Shown in pieces: positions 27,685 through 36,851 of a DNA stretch of 64,000 nucleotides (position 1 is its first letter; each line of letters opens with the position of its first letter). The notes beneath the pieces were generated by a model. That model made no database searches. It saw only the letters and a list, made by a program, of their open reading frames with translations, and was not told where the DNA came from. The position numbers and the translations under genes are program-made. Source of the stretch: Dinoroseobacter sp049801095 (GTDB lineage Bacteria; Pseudomonadota; Alphaproteobacteria; Rhodobacterales; Rhodobacteraceae); assembly GCF_049801095.1 (NCBI RefSeq), contig NZ_JBNAGH010000001.1, forward strand, positions 868,001 to 932,000, written 5' to 3'.

Positions 27685-28689
27685 ATGGGCTCCGTGACGT
27701 CGCTTTTTGTACGCAAAATGGTGGCCGCGGCCGGGCAGGCCGTGGACGGCGATGCCCTGCTGGCGTCTGTCGGGATCGACACCGCCGCGCCGGTCGATCC
27801 CAAACTGCAGATCTCCGACACGGCCTATTATGACCTGCTGGAGCGGATGGCGGCGCAGATGGATGTCACCGCCCTGCCCCTGCGCACCGGGGCCTCCATG
27901 CGCTGCGACGAGTATGGCGCGCTCGGGCTCGCCTATAAGACCGCCGCGACGTTGCAAGGCTCCTGCGCGCGGGTGGCGCGCTATGCGCGGCTCTGGACCA
28001 GCGTTGTCGAGTATGAGCTCGCGCCCGATGGCGACCGGTCCTGGTTCCTGCTGCACCGGGCCGGGCCACGGCGGCTCGGGCTGCGCCTGTCCAACGAGGC
28101 GACCCTGGCCAGCTCCGTCGCGCTGGCGCGGGAGGTCTCGCAAACCGGGCAGTTCCAGCCGCTGGAGGTCCATCTTCAGCATCCGCCGCCAAAGACCCTG
28201 CACCACCACGACGCCTATTTCGGCTGCCCGGTCATCTTTGGCTCGGACCGCGACGGGCTGCTGATCAGTGCCGAGGCACTGGCCCGTCCCAACCGGCTGG
28301 GAGATCAGGGCATCACCGAGTTTCTGATCGGGCATCTGGATCAGGAGCTCTTGGCCCTGGCCCAGACCACTTCCCTGCAGGACCGCCTGCGCGATGCGAT
28401 TGCCCGCTCGCTCAGCGAAGGCTTGCCGCGGATGGAGGATATGGCGAACCGTCTCGGCATGAGTGTCCGCTCGCTCCATCGGCGTCTGGCCGAGGATGGA
28501 CTGAGCTTTCAGACCCTGACCGAGGAAACGCGCCGGGATCTGGCCGAAGGGCTTCTGACGGATGAGCGGTATTCCCTCGCGGAGATTGCCTTTCTGACCG
28601 GGTTTTCCGAGCAAAGCTCCTTCACCCGGGCATTCAAGCGCTGGCGCGGCGAAACCCCGGCCCAGTTCCGCAAAACCCGCCAGAGCTGA
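27685..28689 (+). CDS. AraC-family regulator (OruR/arabinose-binding type)
   Basis: A 334-residue regulator. The N-terminal part matches the Arabinose_bd (OruR/ArgR-like) sensing domain, and the two C-terminal helix-turn-helix motifs lie at about residues 235-330 (MSVRSLHRRLAEDGLSF and SLAEIAFLTGFSEQSSFTRAF). It starts ten bases after the LysR gene and lies just upstream of the NmrA/DUF1772 pair, which it probably controls. Confidence 0.85.
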   Translation: MGSVTSLFVRKMVAAAGQAVDGDALLASVGIDTAAPVDPKLQISDTAYYDLLERMAAQMDVTALPLRTGASMRCDEYGALGLAYKTAATLQGSCARVARYARLWTSVVEYELAPDGDRSWFLLHRAGPRRLGLRLSNEATLASSVALAREVSQTGQFQPLEVHLQHPPPKTLHHHDAYFGCPVIFGSDRDGLLISAEALARPNRLGDQGITEFLIGHLDQELLALAQTTSLQDRLRDAIARSLSEGLPRMEDMANRLGMSVRSLHRRLAEDGLSFQTLTEETRRDLAEGLLTDERYSLAEIAFLTGFSEQSSFTRAFKRWRGETPAQFRKTRQS

Positions 28690-28785
28690 CCGCGTCGGTC
28701 AATCCCTTGGCAGCGCCGGTCAAGACCGCCCGCGCCCCCTCCGTCTATCCAGAGCCCATCACAATTCAGCTCAGGAGACAGACAG

Positions 28786-29613
28786 ATGACTTCGCAAACC
28801 ACCCTCGTGATCGGCGCAAACGGCAAGACGGGGTCCCGCGTGGCGACCCGGCTCGAGGCACGGGGCCTGCCCGTGCGCCGGGTCTCGCGCTCGACGCCCA
28901 TCGCCTTTGACTGGGATGCCCCGGAAACCTGGGGCCCGGCGCTCGAGGGTATGGACGCGGCCTATGTCACCTATTTCCCCGATCTCGCCTTCCCCGGCGC
29001 CGTGGAGAAAGTCGCGGGTTTTGCCAAGACGGCCAAATCCATGGGCCTCGGGCGGTTCGTTCTGCTCTCGGGGCGGGGAGAGCACCATGCGCGGCTCGGC
29101 GAAGAGGTCGTGCGCGCCTCTGGTCTCGACTACACCCTGATCCGCTCCGCGTGGTTTGCGCAGAACTTCTCCGAAGGGTATCTGCGCGACCCGCTTCTGT
29201 CGGGTGTGCTGCCCATGCCGGGCGGCGATGTGGTCGAGCCGATCATCGATGTGGAGGATATCGCCGATGTGGCCGTCGCCGCCCTGACCGAGCCGCAGCA
29301 TGGCGGCAAGCTCTATGAGGTCACGGGCCCGCGGCTCCTGACCTTTGCCGAGATGGCCGACACGCTGGCCCAGGCGATCGGGCGCCCCATCCAGCATATC
29401 CCGATCAGCTTTGAAGAGTTCCACGCGGGGATTGCCGAGAGCGGCGGTGAGTTTGTCGCCGATGTCTTCACCGCCATCGCCCGCGAGACCCTGGACGGGC
29501 GCAACGCCCAGACCAGCGACGGGGTCTTCCAGGCGCTGGGCCGCCCGCCCCGGGATTTCGCCGATTTCGCCGCTCGGGCCGCCCAGGCCGGGGCCTGGTC
29601 CGTCGCCGCCTAA
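28786..29613 (+). CDS. NmrA-like NAD(P)-binding protein
   Basis: A 275-residue atypical SDR. The nucleotide motif is GANGKTGSRVA (residues 9-19). The body contains RSAWFAQNFSEGY and IDVEDIADVAVAALTE, typical of NmrA-type quinone or nucleotide-sensing oxidoreductases. There is no classical YxxxK site. It is followed after 20 bases by a DUF1772 membrane protein in a unit that ends in a strong terminator. Confidence 0.85.
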   Translation: MTSQTTLVIGANGKTGSRVATRLEARGLPVRRVSRSTPIAFDWDAPETWGPALEGMDAAYVTYFPDLAFPGAVEKVAGFAKTAKSMGLGRFVLLSGRGEHHARLGEEVVRASGLDYTLIRSAWFAQNFSEGYLRDPLLSGVLPMPGGDVVEPIIDVEDIADVAVAALTEPQHGGKLYEVTGPRLLTFAEMADTLAQAIGRPIQHIPISFEEFHAGIAESGGEFVADVFTAIARETLDGRNAQTSDGVFQALGRPPRDFADFAARAAQAGAWSVAA

Positions 29614-29633
29614 CCCTGCTCAGGAGACCTCTT

Positions 29634-30131
29634 ATGTCGATGCTCTTCCTCTTTCTGATGCAGATCGCCATCCTCGCCTATGCGCTGGTCGGCGGCGTCT
29701 TCCTCGCCTTCTCGGATTTCATCATGCGCTCTCTGGCCCTGTCGGGGGCCGGAGCGGGCACCATGCAGGTGATCAATCGCGAGGTGTTCCGCTGGATTTT
29801 CATGGGGCTGTTTCTCGGGCTCGCCCCCCTCTCCATCGCGCTGGCGCTTTATGCGCTCCTGGCGCTGGACGGGCATGGCGGCGCGCTGATCGCCGTGGCC
29901 GGGCTGATCTATGTGGTCGGCGTCTTTGGGGTCACGGTCCTGCGCAATGTGCCCCTCAACAACGCGCTGGCCGAGCTGAGCCTTGATGCGCCCGAGACCG
30001 AGCGGTTCTGGACAGGTGTCTACCTGCCGCGTTGGACCTTCTGGAACACGGTGCGGGCCGGGGCCTGCACCCTGTCAGCGGCCTTTCTGCTGCTCGGGGT
30101 CTGGGCGAGCCTGCAAGGCACGCTCGTCTGA
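29634..30131 (+). CDS. DUF1772 (anthrone oxygenase-like) membrane protein
   Basis: A 165-residue protein with four predicted membrane segments. The order GGVFLAFSDFIMRSLA, NREVFRWIFMGLF and VPLNNALAELSLD is the usual DUF1772 pattern. Some fungal relatives act as anthrone oxygenases; bacterial members are mostly unassigned. It follows the NmrA gene and precedes a terminator. Confidence 0.75.
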   Translation: MSMLFLFLMQIAILAYALVGGVFLAFSDFIMRSLALSGAGAGTMQVINREVFRWIFMGLFLGLAPLSIALALYALLALDGHGGALIAVAGLIYVVGVFGVTVLRNVPLNNALAELSLDAPETERFWTGVYLPRWTFWNTVRAGACTLSAAFLLLGVWASLQGTLV

Positions 30132-30153
30132 CCCGATCTGCGGCGCACGTTTC

Positions 30154-30180
30154 GGCCGGGCTCAGCGCCCGGCCTTTTTT
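30154..30180 (+). terminator. rho-independent terminator
   Basis: Perfect eight-base arms GGCCGGGC and GCCCGGCC with loop TCAGC, followed by six T. It closes the NmrA/DUF1772 transcription unit. Confidence 0.9.
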
Positions 30181-30298
30181 CTATGCGGTTTGCGCATAGC
30201 CGCTTGGACTGACCTAGCGTCACAAAGCGCGCCCTCTGGACCTGTGCCGAGCCATCCGCCATCACCACGCTGATTTCGATGACGCAAGGATCCCCGTG

Positions 30299-31273
30299 AT
30301 GAAAGCCCTGACCTATGCCCGATATGGTGGCCCTGATGTGGTACAGATCTCCGATCTTCCGCGCCCGGAGGCTGGGGCGGGGGAGCTGCTCATCCGGGTT
30401 CATGCCAGCGCGGTGAACACCGCCGACTGGCGGCTGCGCGCGGCGGCGTTTCCCGGCATCATGGCGATCCCCGGACGGCTGATGTTCGGTCTGACGCGGC
30501 CTCGGAACCCACAAATGGGGTCGGAATTCGCCGGGGTGGTCGAAGCGGTCGGGGACGGAGTGACCCGCTTTGCCCCCGGAGACCGGGTGTTCGGAATGCA
30601 GCCCAATGGCGGCGCCAGCGCGGAATACATCGCGGTGGCTGAGGACAGCGCCGTCGCGCCCATGCCCGAGGGGCTGAGTTTTGACGAAGCTGCGGCCCTG
30701 CCCTTTGGCGGGCTCTGTGCGCTGGTCTTCCTGCAGGACTTCGCAAATCTGGAGCAAGGGCAGCATGTGCTGATCATCGGGGCCTCCGGCGGGGTCGGCA
30801 CCTACGCGGTGCAGATCGCAAAGGCCCTCGGGGCCGAGGTGACCGGGGTCAGCGGGCCGGACAGCCAGGGTTTTGTGACAGGTCTCGGGGCGGATCACGT
30901 GGTGAATTACCGCGAGACCCGGCTCGCGGATCTGCCGGGCGGCTATGATCTGGTCTTCGACACGGTCGGGGTCGCCAGCCCGGGGCAGGCCCTTGGGCTG
31001 CTGAAACCCGGCGGCCTGTTCCTGCCCCTCAATTTCGGTTTGCGCGAGATCGGCGCGGCCCTGATGAACCCGTTGCGCGACCGGAAGATCCGGCTGGAGG
31101 TGAACCCGGACCGGGCCGAGGATCTGACCCGGCTGGCCGCGCTTGTGGCGGCGGGCAAGCTTCGCCCGGTGATCGATACGCGCTTCCCGCTGGACGAGGC
31201 CCGCGCCGCCCATGCCAAGGTGGAGACCCGGCACCGGCAGGGGTCGATCATCCTGACCATGCCCGAGGCTTGA
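30299..31273 (+). CDS. MDR-family NAD(P)-dependent reductase (quinone-oxidoreductase-like)
   Basis: A 324-residue medium-chain reductase without the zinc ligands. The N-terminal groES-like domain has GSEFAGVVEAVGDGV and GDRVFGM; the Rossmann motif is GASGGVGTYAVQIAK near residue 160. It is typical of quinone oxidoreductase/enone reductase. A GTG directly upstream (30296) could also start it; AAGGA at 30286-30290 serves either. It is convergent with a LysR gene. Confidence 0.85.
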   Translation: MKALTYARYGGPDVVQISDLPRPEAGAGELLIRVHASAVNTADWRLRAAAFPGIMAIPGRLMFGLTRPRNPQMGSEFAGVVEAVGDGVTRFAPGDRVFGMQPNGGASAEYIAVAEDSAVAPMPEGLSFDEAAALPFGGLCALVFLQDFANLEQGQHVLIIGASGGVGTYAVQIAKALGAEVTGVSGPDSQGFVTGLGADHVVNYRETRLADLPGGYDLVFDTVGVASPGQALGLLKPGGLFLPLNFGLREIGAALMNPLRDRKIRLEVNPDRAEDLTRLAALVAAGKLRPVIDTRFPLDEARAAHAKVETRHRQGSIILTMPEA

Positions 31274-31277
31274 CCCC

Positions 31278-32162
31278 TCAGAGCAAGCGCCAGACCTCCT
31301 GCGCCGGTTGGTCAAACGGGACCTGACTGGCAAAGGCCGATACCGTAAGCTTGGCAATCCAGGCCGGGCCCCCGATCGGCACGACCTGCCCGGTTTCAAG
31401 CTCACGGGCGATCGCGCTCTCCGGCATCCAGGCAAAGCCGCATCCCGCCATCAGCCGCCGCTTGATCGCTTCCACCAGCCCGTCCACATAAAGGGTCTTA
31501 GCCGCCAGAGGCTTTCCGCCCACGGTGGCCTCGACCACCATGCCCAGAAAGCTCGACCGCTCATAGGCGAGATAGGGCAGCCGCCCGGCTGTGGGCTGAT
31601 CCAGATCCCAGCCCTGCTCCACCACCTGGCTGCGCAAGGCAACCGGGATCAAGCGCTCAACCTGCAGATCCTTGCGCGCAAACCGCGCCTCGTCGATCTC
31701 CAGCGAGACCGAGGGGTGACTGTAGCAGAGCATGATGTCCACCGCGCTCTCGACCAGAAGCTCGCAACAGGTGTTGAGGCTCTCGGAGATGACCCGGGTG
31801 CGCAGGTCCGGCAGATCCCGCTGCATCGCATCGAGCCGCCCCGCCAGCACATGGATCGAGATTGTCGGCAGAACCGACAGACGGACGAAGCGGTTCTCCC
31901 CTTGATCCGCATCGCGCAGGGATTGCCTCGCCTCGGAGAGGCGCGAGACCGCCGCAACGGCCACCGGCAGGAAGGATTGCCCGGATTCGGTCAGCTCCAC
32001 CGGATATGTCGCGCGATTGACCAAAGGCAGGCCCACCCAACTCTCCAACGCCTTAATTCTTCGGCTAAAGGCGGACTGAGTGATGCTTCTTTCATCAGCT
32101 GCCCGCGTAAAGTTCTGTGTCCGGGCCAGACACTCGAAATCTCGCAACCAATTGAGATCCAT
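31278..32162 (-). CDS. LysR-family regulator
   Basis: A 294-residue LysR regulator with helix-turn-helix residues 2-60 (LNWLRDFECLARTQNFTRAA, TQSAFSRRIKALESWVG). It lies beside and divergent from the betaine-type ABC operon starting at 32494, which is its most likely target. Its N-terminus closely resembles that of the LysR at 36848-37750 at the other end of the same cluster. Confidence 0.85.
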   Translation of the reverse strand: MDLNWLRDFECLARTQNFTRAADERSITQSAFSRRIKALESWVGLPLVNRATYPVELTESGQSFLPVAVAAVSRLSEARQSLRDADQGENRFVRLSVLPTISIHVLAGRLDAMQRDLPDLRTRVISESLNTCCELLVESAVDIMLCYSHPSVSLEIDEARFARKDLQVERLIPVALRSQVVEQGWDLDQPTAGRLPYLAYERSSFLGMVVEATVGGKPLAAKTLYVDGLVEAIKRRLMAGCGFAWMPESAIARELETGQVVPIGGPAWIAKLTVSAFASQVPFDQPAQEVWRLL

Positions 32163-32493
32163 GATTTCCCCATGTTTTCAGAGGCTTTCCCAAAAATCGC
32201 ATCAAACTATGCAAATCCGGAATAGTTTAATGAGTACTTCGAATTTGCCCCGGGTAAAACCCCCGCTCTAGAGTTTCGCCATGAAGAGACACCCCGCTCA
32301 GGCCGAAATCACTTCATCCCGGATGCATCGGGCTTCGATGCGGTCCCAAATGCTTGGCCCGGTCCACTCACGAACAATCCCCGCTCACGGGGCGACCGAC
32401 CACCGCAGCCCCCTCGATCAAAGGGGTGCTGCGGGCGCGCCAAGATAACATCCCCGTCGGTTGAACCGGCGGCCCCCAACACAGGAGACGACT
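32163..32493. other. 331-base divergent regulatory region
   Basis: It lies between a LysR gene and the betaine-type ABC operon. No open frame is supported. It is relatively AT-rich near 32170-32240 and probably carries the LysR sites and the operon promoter; I could not identify a specific operator with confidence. Confidence 0.4.
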
Positions 32494-33459
32494 ATGGATC
32501 TGAACATGAAATCGCTGGGTATGGCGACCGCACTGAGCGTGCTGGCCCTGCCTGCCTTTGCCGCCGAAGAGGTCAAGATCGGCGTGCCGTCCTGGACCGG
32601 TGCCCAGGCCATTGCCTATGTGCTGGGCGAGGTCGTGGAATCGCGGATCGGCGGCGAAGTCGAGTATGTGCCCGGCAACAACGCCACGATCTTCCAGGCT
32701 ATGGACCAGGGTAAGGGTGACATCGATGTGCACCCGGATGTCTGGCTGCCGAACCAGGAGAGCTTCACCAAGAAATACGTGGATGAAGCCGGCACCGTAA
32801 CCCTGTCCTCGAACCCCTATCAGGGCAATCAGGGCTTCTGCGTCACGCAGGATTTCGGCGAAGCCAACGACATCACCGACATCGCTGATCTGGGCCGTCC
32901 CGATGTGGCCGCGCTGATGGATAGCGATGGCAACGGTCTGGGCGAGATGTGGATCGGCGCGCCGGGCTGGGCCTCGGCCAATGTGAACGAGGTCAAGACT
33001 CGGGACTATGGCCTGATGGACTTCATCGAGCCCATCCGGGCCGAGGAAAGCGTGAAGACCGCGCGCATCAAGGACTCGATCGCCAAGGGTGAAGGCTATG
33101 CCTTCTATTGCTACAAGCCCCATGCGGTGTGGTTCATGTTCGACGTGCAGATGCTGACCGAGCCGACCTTTGATCCGGAAAAATACGTGATGGTTCAGCC
33201 CTCGGACGACGCGGATTGGTTCGAAAAGTCCATGGTTGCCACCAAGGACGCGCTGAAGGACGTCCAGATCGCCTGGTCGAACTCCCTCGTGGATCGCTCG
33301 CCGGCCATCGCGGAATTCTTCGCGAACTTCCAGCTCACCGCTGACGATGTGAGCCAGCTGGCTTTCGAGATCAGCGCCAATGGCAAGACCCCGGCCGAAG
33401 TTGCCGAAGCCTGGGTGAATGCCAACAATGATCGCGTGGACGGCTGGCTCGGCCTCTGA
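32494..33459 (+). CDS. glycine betaine/choline-type ABC substrate-binding protein
   Basis: A 321-residue ProX/OpuAC-type periplasmic binding protein. A signal peptide ends around PAFA (residue 20). The mature part has VKIGVPSWTGAQAIAYVLGEV and DIDVHPDVWLPNQ. The family binds quaternary ammonium compounds, choline, proline or related molecules; the ligand here is unproven. ATG 32494 follows CAGGAGACG. It is the first gene of the operon. Confidence 0.85.
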   Translation: MDLNMKSLGMATALSVLALPAFAAEEVKIGVPSWTGAQAIAYVLGEVVESRIGGEVEYVPGNNATIFQAMDQGKGDIDVHPDVWLPNQESFTKKYVDEAGTVTLSSNPYQGNQGFCVTQDFGEANDITDIADLGRPDVAALMDSDGNGLGEMWIGAPGWASANVNEVKTRDYGLMDFIEPIRAEESVKTARIKDSIAKGEGYAFYCYKPHAVWFMFDVQMLTEPTFDPEKYVMVQPSDDADWFEKSMVATKDALKDVQIAWSNSLVDRSPAIAEFFANFQLTADDVSQLAFEISANGKTPAEVAEAWVNANNDRVDGWLGL

Positions 33460-33480
33460 TCCGACCCCCGATCACACCCA

Positions 33481-33504
33481 ACGGCACCGGGTCTCCGGTG
33501 CCGT
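33481..33504 (+). terminator. hairpin after the betaine-binding protein gene
   Basis: Perfect ten-base arms ACGGCACCGG and CCGGTGCCGT with loop GTCT, 22 bases after the binding-protein stop and followed by only two T. It looks like a partial terminator or mRNA stabiliser between the binding protein and the ATPase. Confidence 0.6.
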
Positions 33505-33535
33505 TTCCCGAACGCCCCAGCAGGAACAGAGCGCC

Positions 33536-34591
33536 ATGACCGATGAGACCGTCATCGAAATCTCCAACGTGTGGAAGATCTTCGGTGCCAATGCCCAGGC
33601 CGCCCTGGCCGCAATCCGAGACCGCGGGATCGGCAAGGCCGAAGTGCTGGCGGAGTTCAACTCCGTGGTTGGCGTCGCCGATGTCAGCCTGTCGGTCAAT
33701 CGCGGCGAGATCTTTTGCATCATGGGCCTGTCGGGCAGTGGCAAATCCACGCTCGTGCGCCACTTCAACCGCTTGCTTGAGCCCACGGCGGGCAAGATCG
33801 AGATCGAGGGCACCGATGTGATGGCCCTCGCCCCTGCCGAGCTGCAGCGGTTCCGCAACCAGAAAATCGGCATGGTCTTTCAGAACTTCGCGCTGATGCC
33901 CCACCGCTCGGTGCTCGACAATGTCGCCATGCCGCTGGAGATCCGCAAGGTCCCGAAGAACGAGCGCATGCGCCAGGCCGCCGCGATCCTCGACATCGTG
34001 GAGCTCGGGGCCTGGGGCGCGAAATTCGCCCATGAGCTCTCGGGCGGGATGCAGCAGCGGGTGGGCCTTGCCCGGGCGCTGGCGGCAAACCCCGATGTTC
34101 TGCTCATGGACGAGCCCTTCTCGGCGCTCGACCCGCTGATCCGGCGCCAGTTGCAGGATGAATTCATCCGCCTGTCGAAGATCCTCAAGAAAACCACGAT
34201 TTTCATCACTCATGACCTGGACGAGGCTGTGCGGATCGGCGACCGGATCGCGATCATGCGCGACGGCAAGATGGTCCAGATGGGCACCGCCGAGGATATC
34301 GTGATGCATCCGGCCGATGACTATGTGGCCGACTTCGTCGCCGGGATCTCGCGCCTCAAGGTGGTGCATGCCCATGCGGTCATGCAGCCCATCGAGGCCC
34401 ATGTGGCGGCCCATGGCCCGCTTTCTGCAGATGCCCCGCGGGTCGATGAGGCGGAAAATCTCAGCACTCTGATCAACCTCGCCATCGATGACGATCACCC
34501 GATCGTCGTGCAGGACAAAGGCAAGGACACAGGCATTATCACCCGCGCCGATCTGCTGCGCACCGTGATCGAGGGGACGGAAGTATCATGA
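33536..34591 (+). CDS. glycine betaine/choline-type ABC ATP-binding protein (ProV-like)
   Basis: A 351-residue ABC ATPase. Walker A is GLSGSGKST, the Q-loop is VFQNFALMPHRS, the signature is LSGGMQQR, and Walker B is LLMDEPFSALD. The long N-terminal segment before Walker A (GANAQAALAAIRDRGIGKAE) and the C-terminal CBS-like region are typical of ProV/OpuAA proteins. ATG 33536 is chosen over an upstream in-frame ATG inside the binding-protein gene. Confidence 0.9.
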   Translation: MTDETVIEISNVWKIFGANAQAALAAIRDRGIGKAEVLAEFNSVVGVADVSLSVNRGEIFCIMGLSGSGKSTLVRHFNRLLEPTAGKIEIEGTDVMALAPAELQRFRNQKIGMVFQNFALMPHRSVLDNVAMPLEIRKVPKNERMRQAAAILDIVELGAWGAKFAHELSGGMQQRVGLARALAANPDVLLMDEPFSALDPLIRRQLQDEFIRLSKILKKTTIFITHDLDEAVRIGDRIAIMRDGKMVQMGTAEDIVMHPADDYVADFVAGISRLKVVHAHAVMQPIEAHVAAHGPLSADAPRVDEAENLSTLINLAIDDDHPIVVQDKGKDTGIITRADLLRTVIEGTEVS

Positions 34592-36129
34592 AAGACAGCG
34601 ACATCAATCCGCTCGAAGACACGGAATCCGAAGCCGCACTGGCCTATGCCGCCGAGCGCAAGGAGAACATCGCCACCTTCGTGCGCACGAACCCCGACTA
34701 TTACACAGCGATGTTTGACAAGATCGGGGCCTCGTCCAAATTCGTGCCCACGGTCAACATCAATGCGGGCCTGTTCGGGCCGGTCTGGTTCGGTGCGCGG
34801 GGCCTGTGGAACTGGGCGCTGGTCTTCCTGATCGTCGAGACCCTCGCCCTTGTGCAGATCGCGCGCGGCCTCTTCGGGGATCTCGCGGCGGATGCCATGG
34901 CGCGCATCGCCTCCATCGAAGGCACGCTGGAGCTGCGCCGCCAACAGCTTGCCGCCGCCATCGAGAGCGGCTCGGACCGGGTGGACGCGTTCCGCCGCAC
35001 GGTGGAATCCCTCGAGGCCAATATCGGCGGGATCCGTGCAGAGGCCGAGGCCATGGCCGCGGAGGGCCCGAGCATCGCGCTCACCGGGCTTGTCATCCTG
35101 ATCGTGGCCAAGGTTGCGCAGTCCCTCATCGCGAATACGGCGCTCGAAGCGCGGTTTTCCGAATGGCTGAGCGATCGCAGCGTCCGCTCCGGCCTGCCGG
35201 TGCAGCACATCGTGCTCAGCGCGATTTTCATGGCGCTGATCGTGGCGACGGCCATGGTCCATTACAGCTTTCCGGGCCGGTTCAACATCCTCAGCACTTT
35301 CCCGACGGATCCCGATATCCGGCTCACAGGGATTGCCTGGGTCGAGGATTTTATTGCCTGGACCGTACGCAACACGGAGGCCTTCTTTGATGGTCTGACC
35401 CTGGGCATCCGGGCGCTTCTGGACGCGCTCGAAGTGATCCTCGTGCAAACCCCCTGGATCGTGATCGCAAGCTTGATCGTACTGTTGACCTGGCTGACGG
35501 CGGGCTTGCGCACGGCGATCTATTCCAGCGCGTTTCTGCTCTACATGGGCCTTCTGGGCTTCTGGGAGGCGGCGATGACCACGCTGGCGCTTCTGGGGAC
35601 GGCGGCGTGTCTGTCGATTGTGATCGGCATCCCGCTCGGCATGTTCGCGGCGCGGCGGCCCCGGTTCTATGCGGTCATCCAACCGATCATGGACTTCATG
35701 CAGACCATGCCCGCCTTCGTCTTCATGGTGCCTGTCATCGCCTTCTTCGGCGTGGGCAAGCCGGCGGCGGTCATCGTGACGATGATCTTCGGCGGCACGC
35801 CCGTGGTGCGCCTGACGGTGCTCGGCCTGCGCGGTGTTCCCGAGAGCGTCCGGGAGGCGGCGATCAGTTTCGGCGCCAACAAATGGTACCTGCTGACCAA
35901 GGTCGACCTGCCGCTGGCCAGCCCGTCGATCCGCGCAGGCATCAACCAGACGATCATGCTCTCGCTGGCGATGGTCGTGGTGGCCTCGCTGATCGGGGCC
36001 AAGGGTCTGGGCGAGGACGTGCTCGAAGCGTTGCAATATGCGAATGTGGGCCAAGGGATCCTCGCGGGCTTCTCGATCCTCTTCTGCGCCATGATCCTCG
36101 ACCGGATTGTGCAGGGCGGACGTAAATGA
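34588..36129 (+). CDS. glycine betaine/choline-type ABC permease, long form (ProW-like)
   Basis: A 513-residue permease, well above the roughly 280-350 of simple OpuAB/ProW proteins. The ABC permease domain occupies about residues 320-513, with the EAA loop VREAAISFGANKWYLLTKVDLP. The extra N-terminal third has a membrane segment near residue 75-92, a coiled-coil-like Ala/Glu/Arg region (about 100-158), and further membrane segments. It overlaps the ATPase stop by four bases. Confidence 0.85.
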   Translation: MKDSDINPLEDTESEAALAYAAERKENIATFVRTNPDYYTAMFDKIGASSKFVPTVNINAGLFGPVWFGARGLWNWALVFLIVETLALVQIARGLFGDLAADAMARIASIEGTLELRRQQLAAAIESGSDRVDAFRRTVESLEANIGGIRAEAEAMAAEGPSIALTGLVILIVAKVAQSLIANTALEARFSEWLSDRSVRSGLPVQHIVLSAIFMALIVATAMVHYSFPGRFNILSTFPTDPDIRLTGIAWVEDFIAWTVRNTEAFFDGLTLGIRALLDALEVILVQTPWIVIASLIVLLTWLTAGLRTAIYSSAFLLYMGLLGFWEAAMTTLALLGTAACLSIVIGIPLGMFAARRPRFYAVIQPIMDFMQTMPAFVFMVPVIAFFGVGKPAAVIVTMIFGGTPVVRLTVLGLRGVPESVREAAISFGANKWYLLTKVDLPLASPSIRAGINQTIMLSLAMVVVASLIGAKGLGEDVLEALQYANVGQGILAGFSILFCAMILDRIVQGGRK

Positions 36130-36851
36130 CGCCACTCGTCTGTGTCCATGGCTTCATGGGCGGCAGCGCACAATGGCAGGCCCAGCGCGAGGCGCTGGGT
36201 CCGGATCTGGCAGTGCATGCTGTCGATCTGCCGGGCTATGGAGAGAGCGCGCATCTGGACGCGCCCTGCCAGATCGCCGGATTTGCCCGTTGGGTGCTGG
36301 ATCAATTGCGGGAACAGGGGCTGGAGCGGTTCCACCTGATGGGCCATTCCATGGGCGGCATGATCGTGCAGGAGATGGTCGCCCAGGCCCCCGAACAGGT
36401 CGACCGTCTGATCCTTTACGGCACCGGGGCCAAGGGGATGCTGCCCGGGAGGTTCGAACCCATCGACACGTCCAAGCAGCGGGCGCGCGAGGATGGACCT
36501 CGGGACACGGCCCGTCGGATCTCGGCCACCTGGTTCCTCCAGCGGGACGAAAGCCCTGCCTATGAGGCCTGCGCCGCCATTGCCGAACGTGCCAGCCTGC
36601 AATCCATCGTCGCCGGCCTCGACGCCATGCGGGATTGGAGCGGGGAGGACGCGCTCTCGGACATCCATGCGCGCACGCTGGTGGTTTGGGGCGACCATGA
36701 CCGCACCTATCCCTGGAGCCAGACCGAGCGGCTCTGGCAATCCATCGACGGGGCGAGCCTCGCGGTGATCCCGAACTGCGCCCATGCGGCCCATCTGGAG
36801 AAACCGCATCTCTTCAACGAGATCGTCGGGGACTTCCTGCGGGCGTCCTAG
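36126..36851 (+). CDS. alpha/beta hydrolase
   Basis: A 241-residue alpha/beta hydrolase. The oxyanion turn is VHGFMGGSAQW (about residues 7-17), the nucleophile elbow is MGHSMGG (near residue 74), and the C-terminal Asp and His are in VVWGDHDRTYPW and NCAHAAHLE. The triad is complete. It overlaps the permease stop by four bases and is therefore the last gene of the betaine-type operon, so the imported compound may be an ester or be hydrolysed after uptake. Confidence 0.85.
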   Translation: MTPLVCVHGFMGGSAQWQAQREALGPDLAVHAVDLPGYGESAHLDAPCQIAGFARWVLDQLREQGLERFHLMGHSMGGMIVQEMVAQAPEQVDRLILYGTGAKGMLPGRFEPIDTSKQRAREDGPRDTARRISATWFLQRDESPAYEACAAIAERASLQSIVAGLDAMRDWSGEDALSDIHARTLVVWGDHDRTYPWSQTERLWQSIDGASLAVIPNCAHAAHLEKPHLFNEIVGDFLRAS

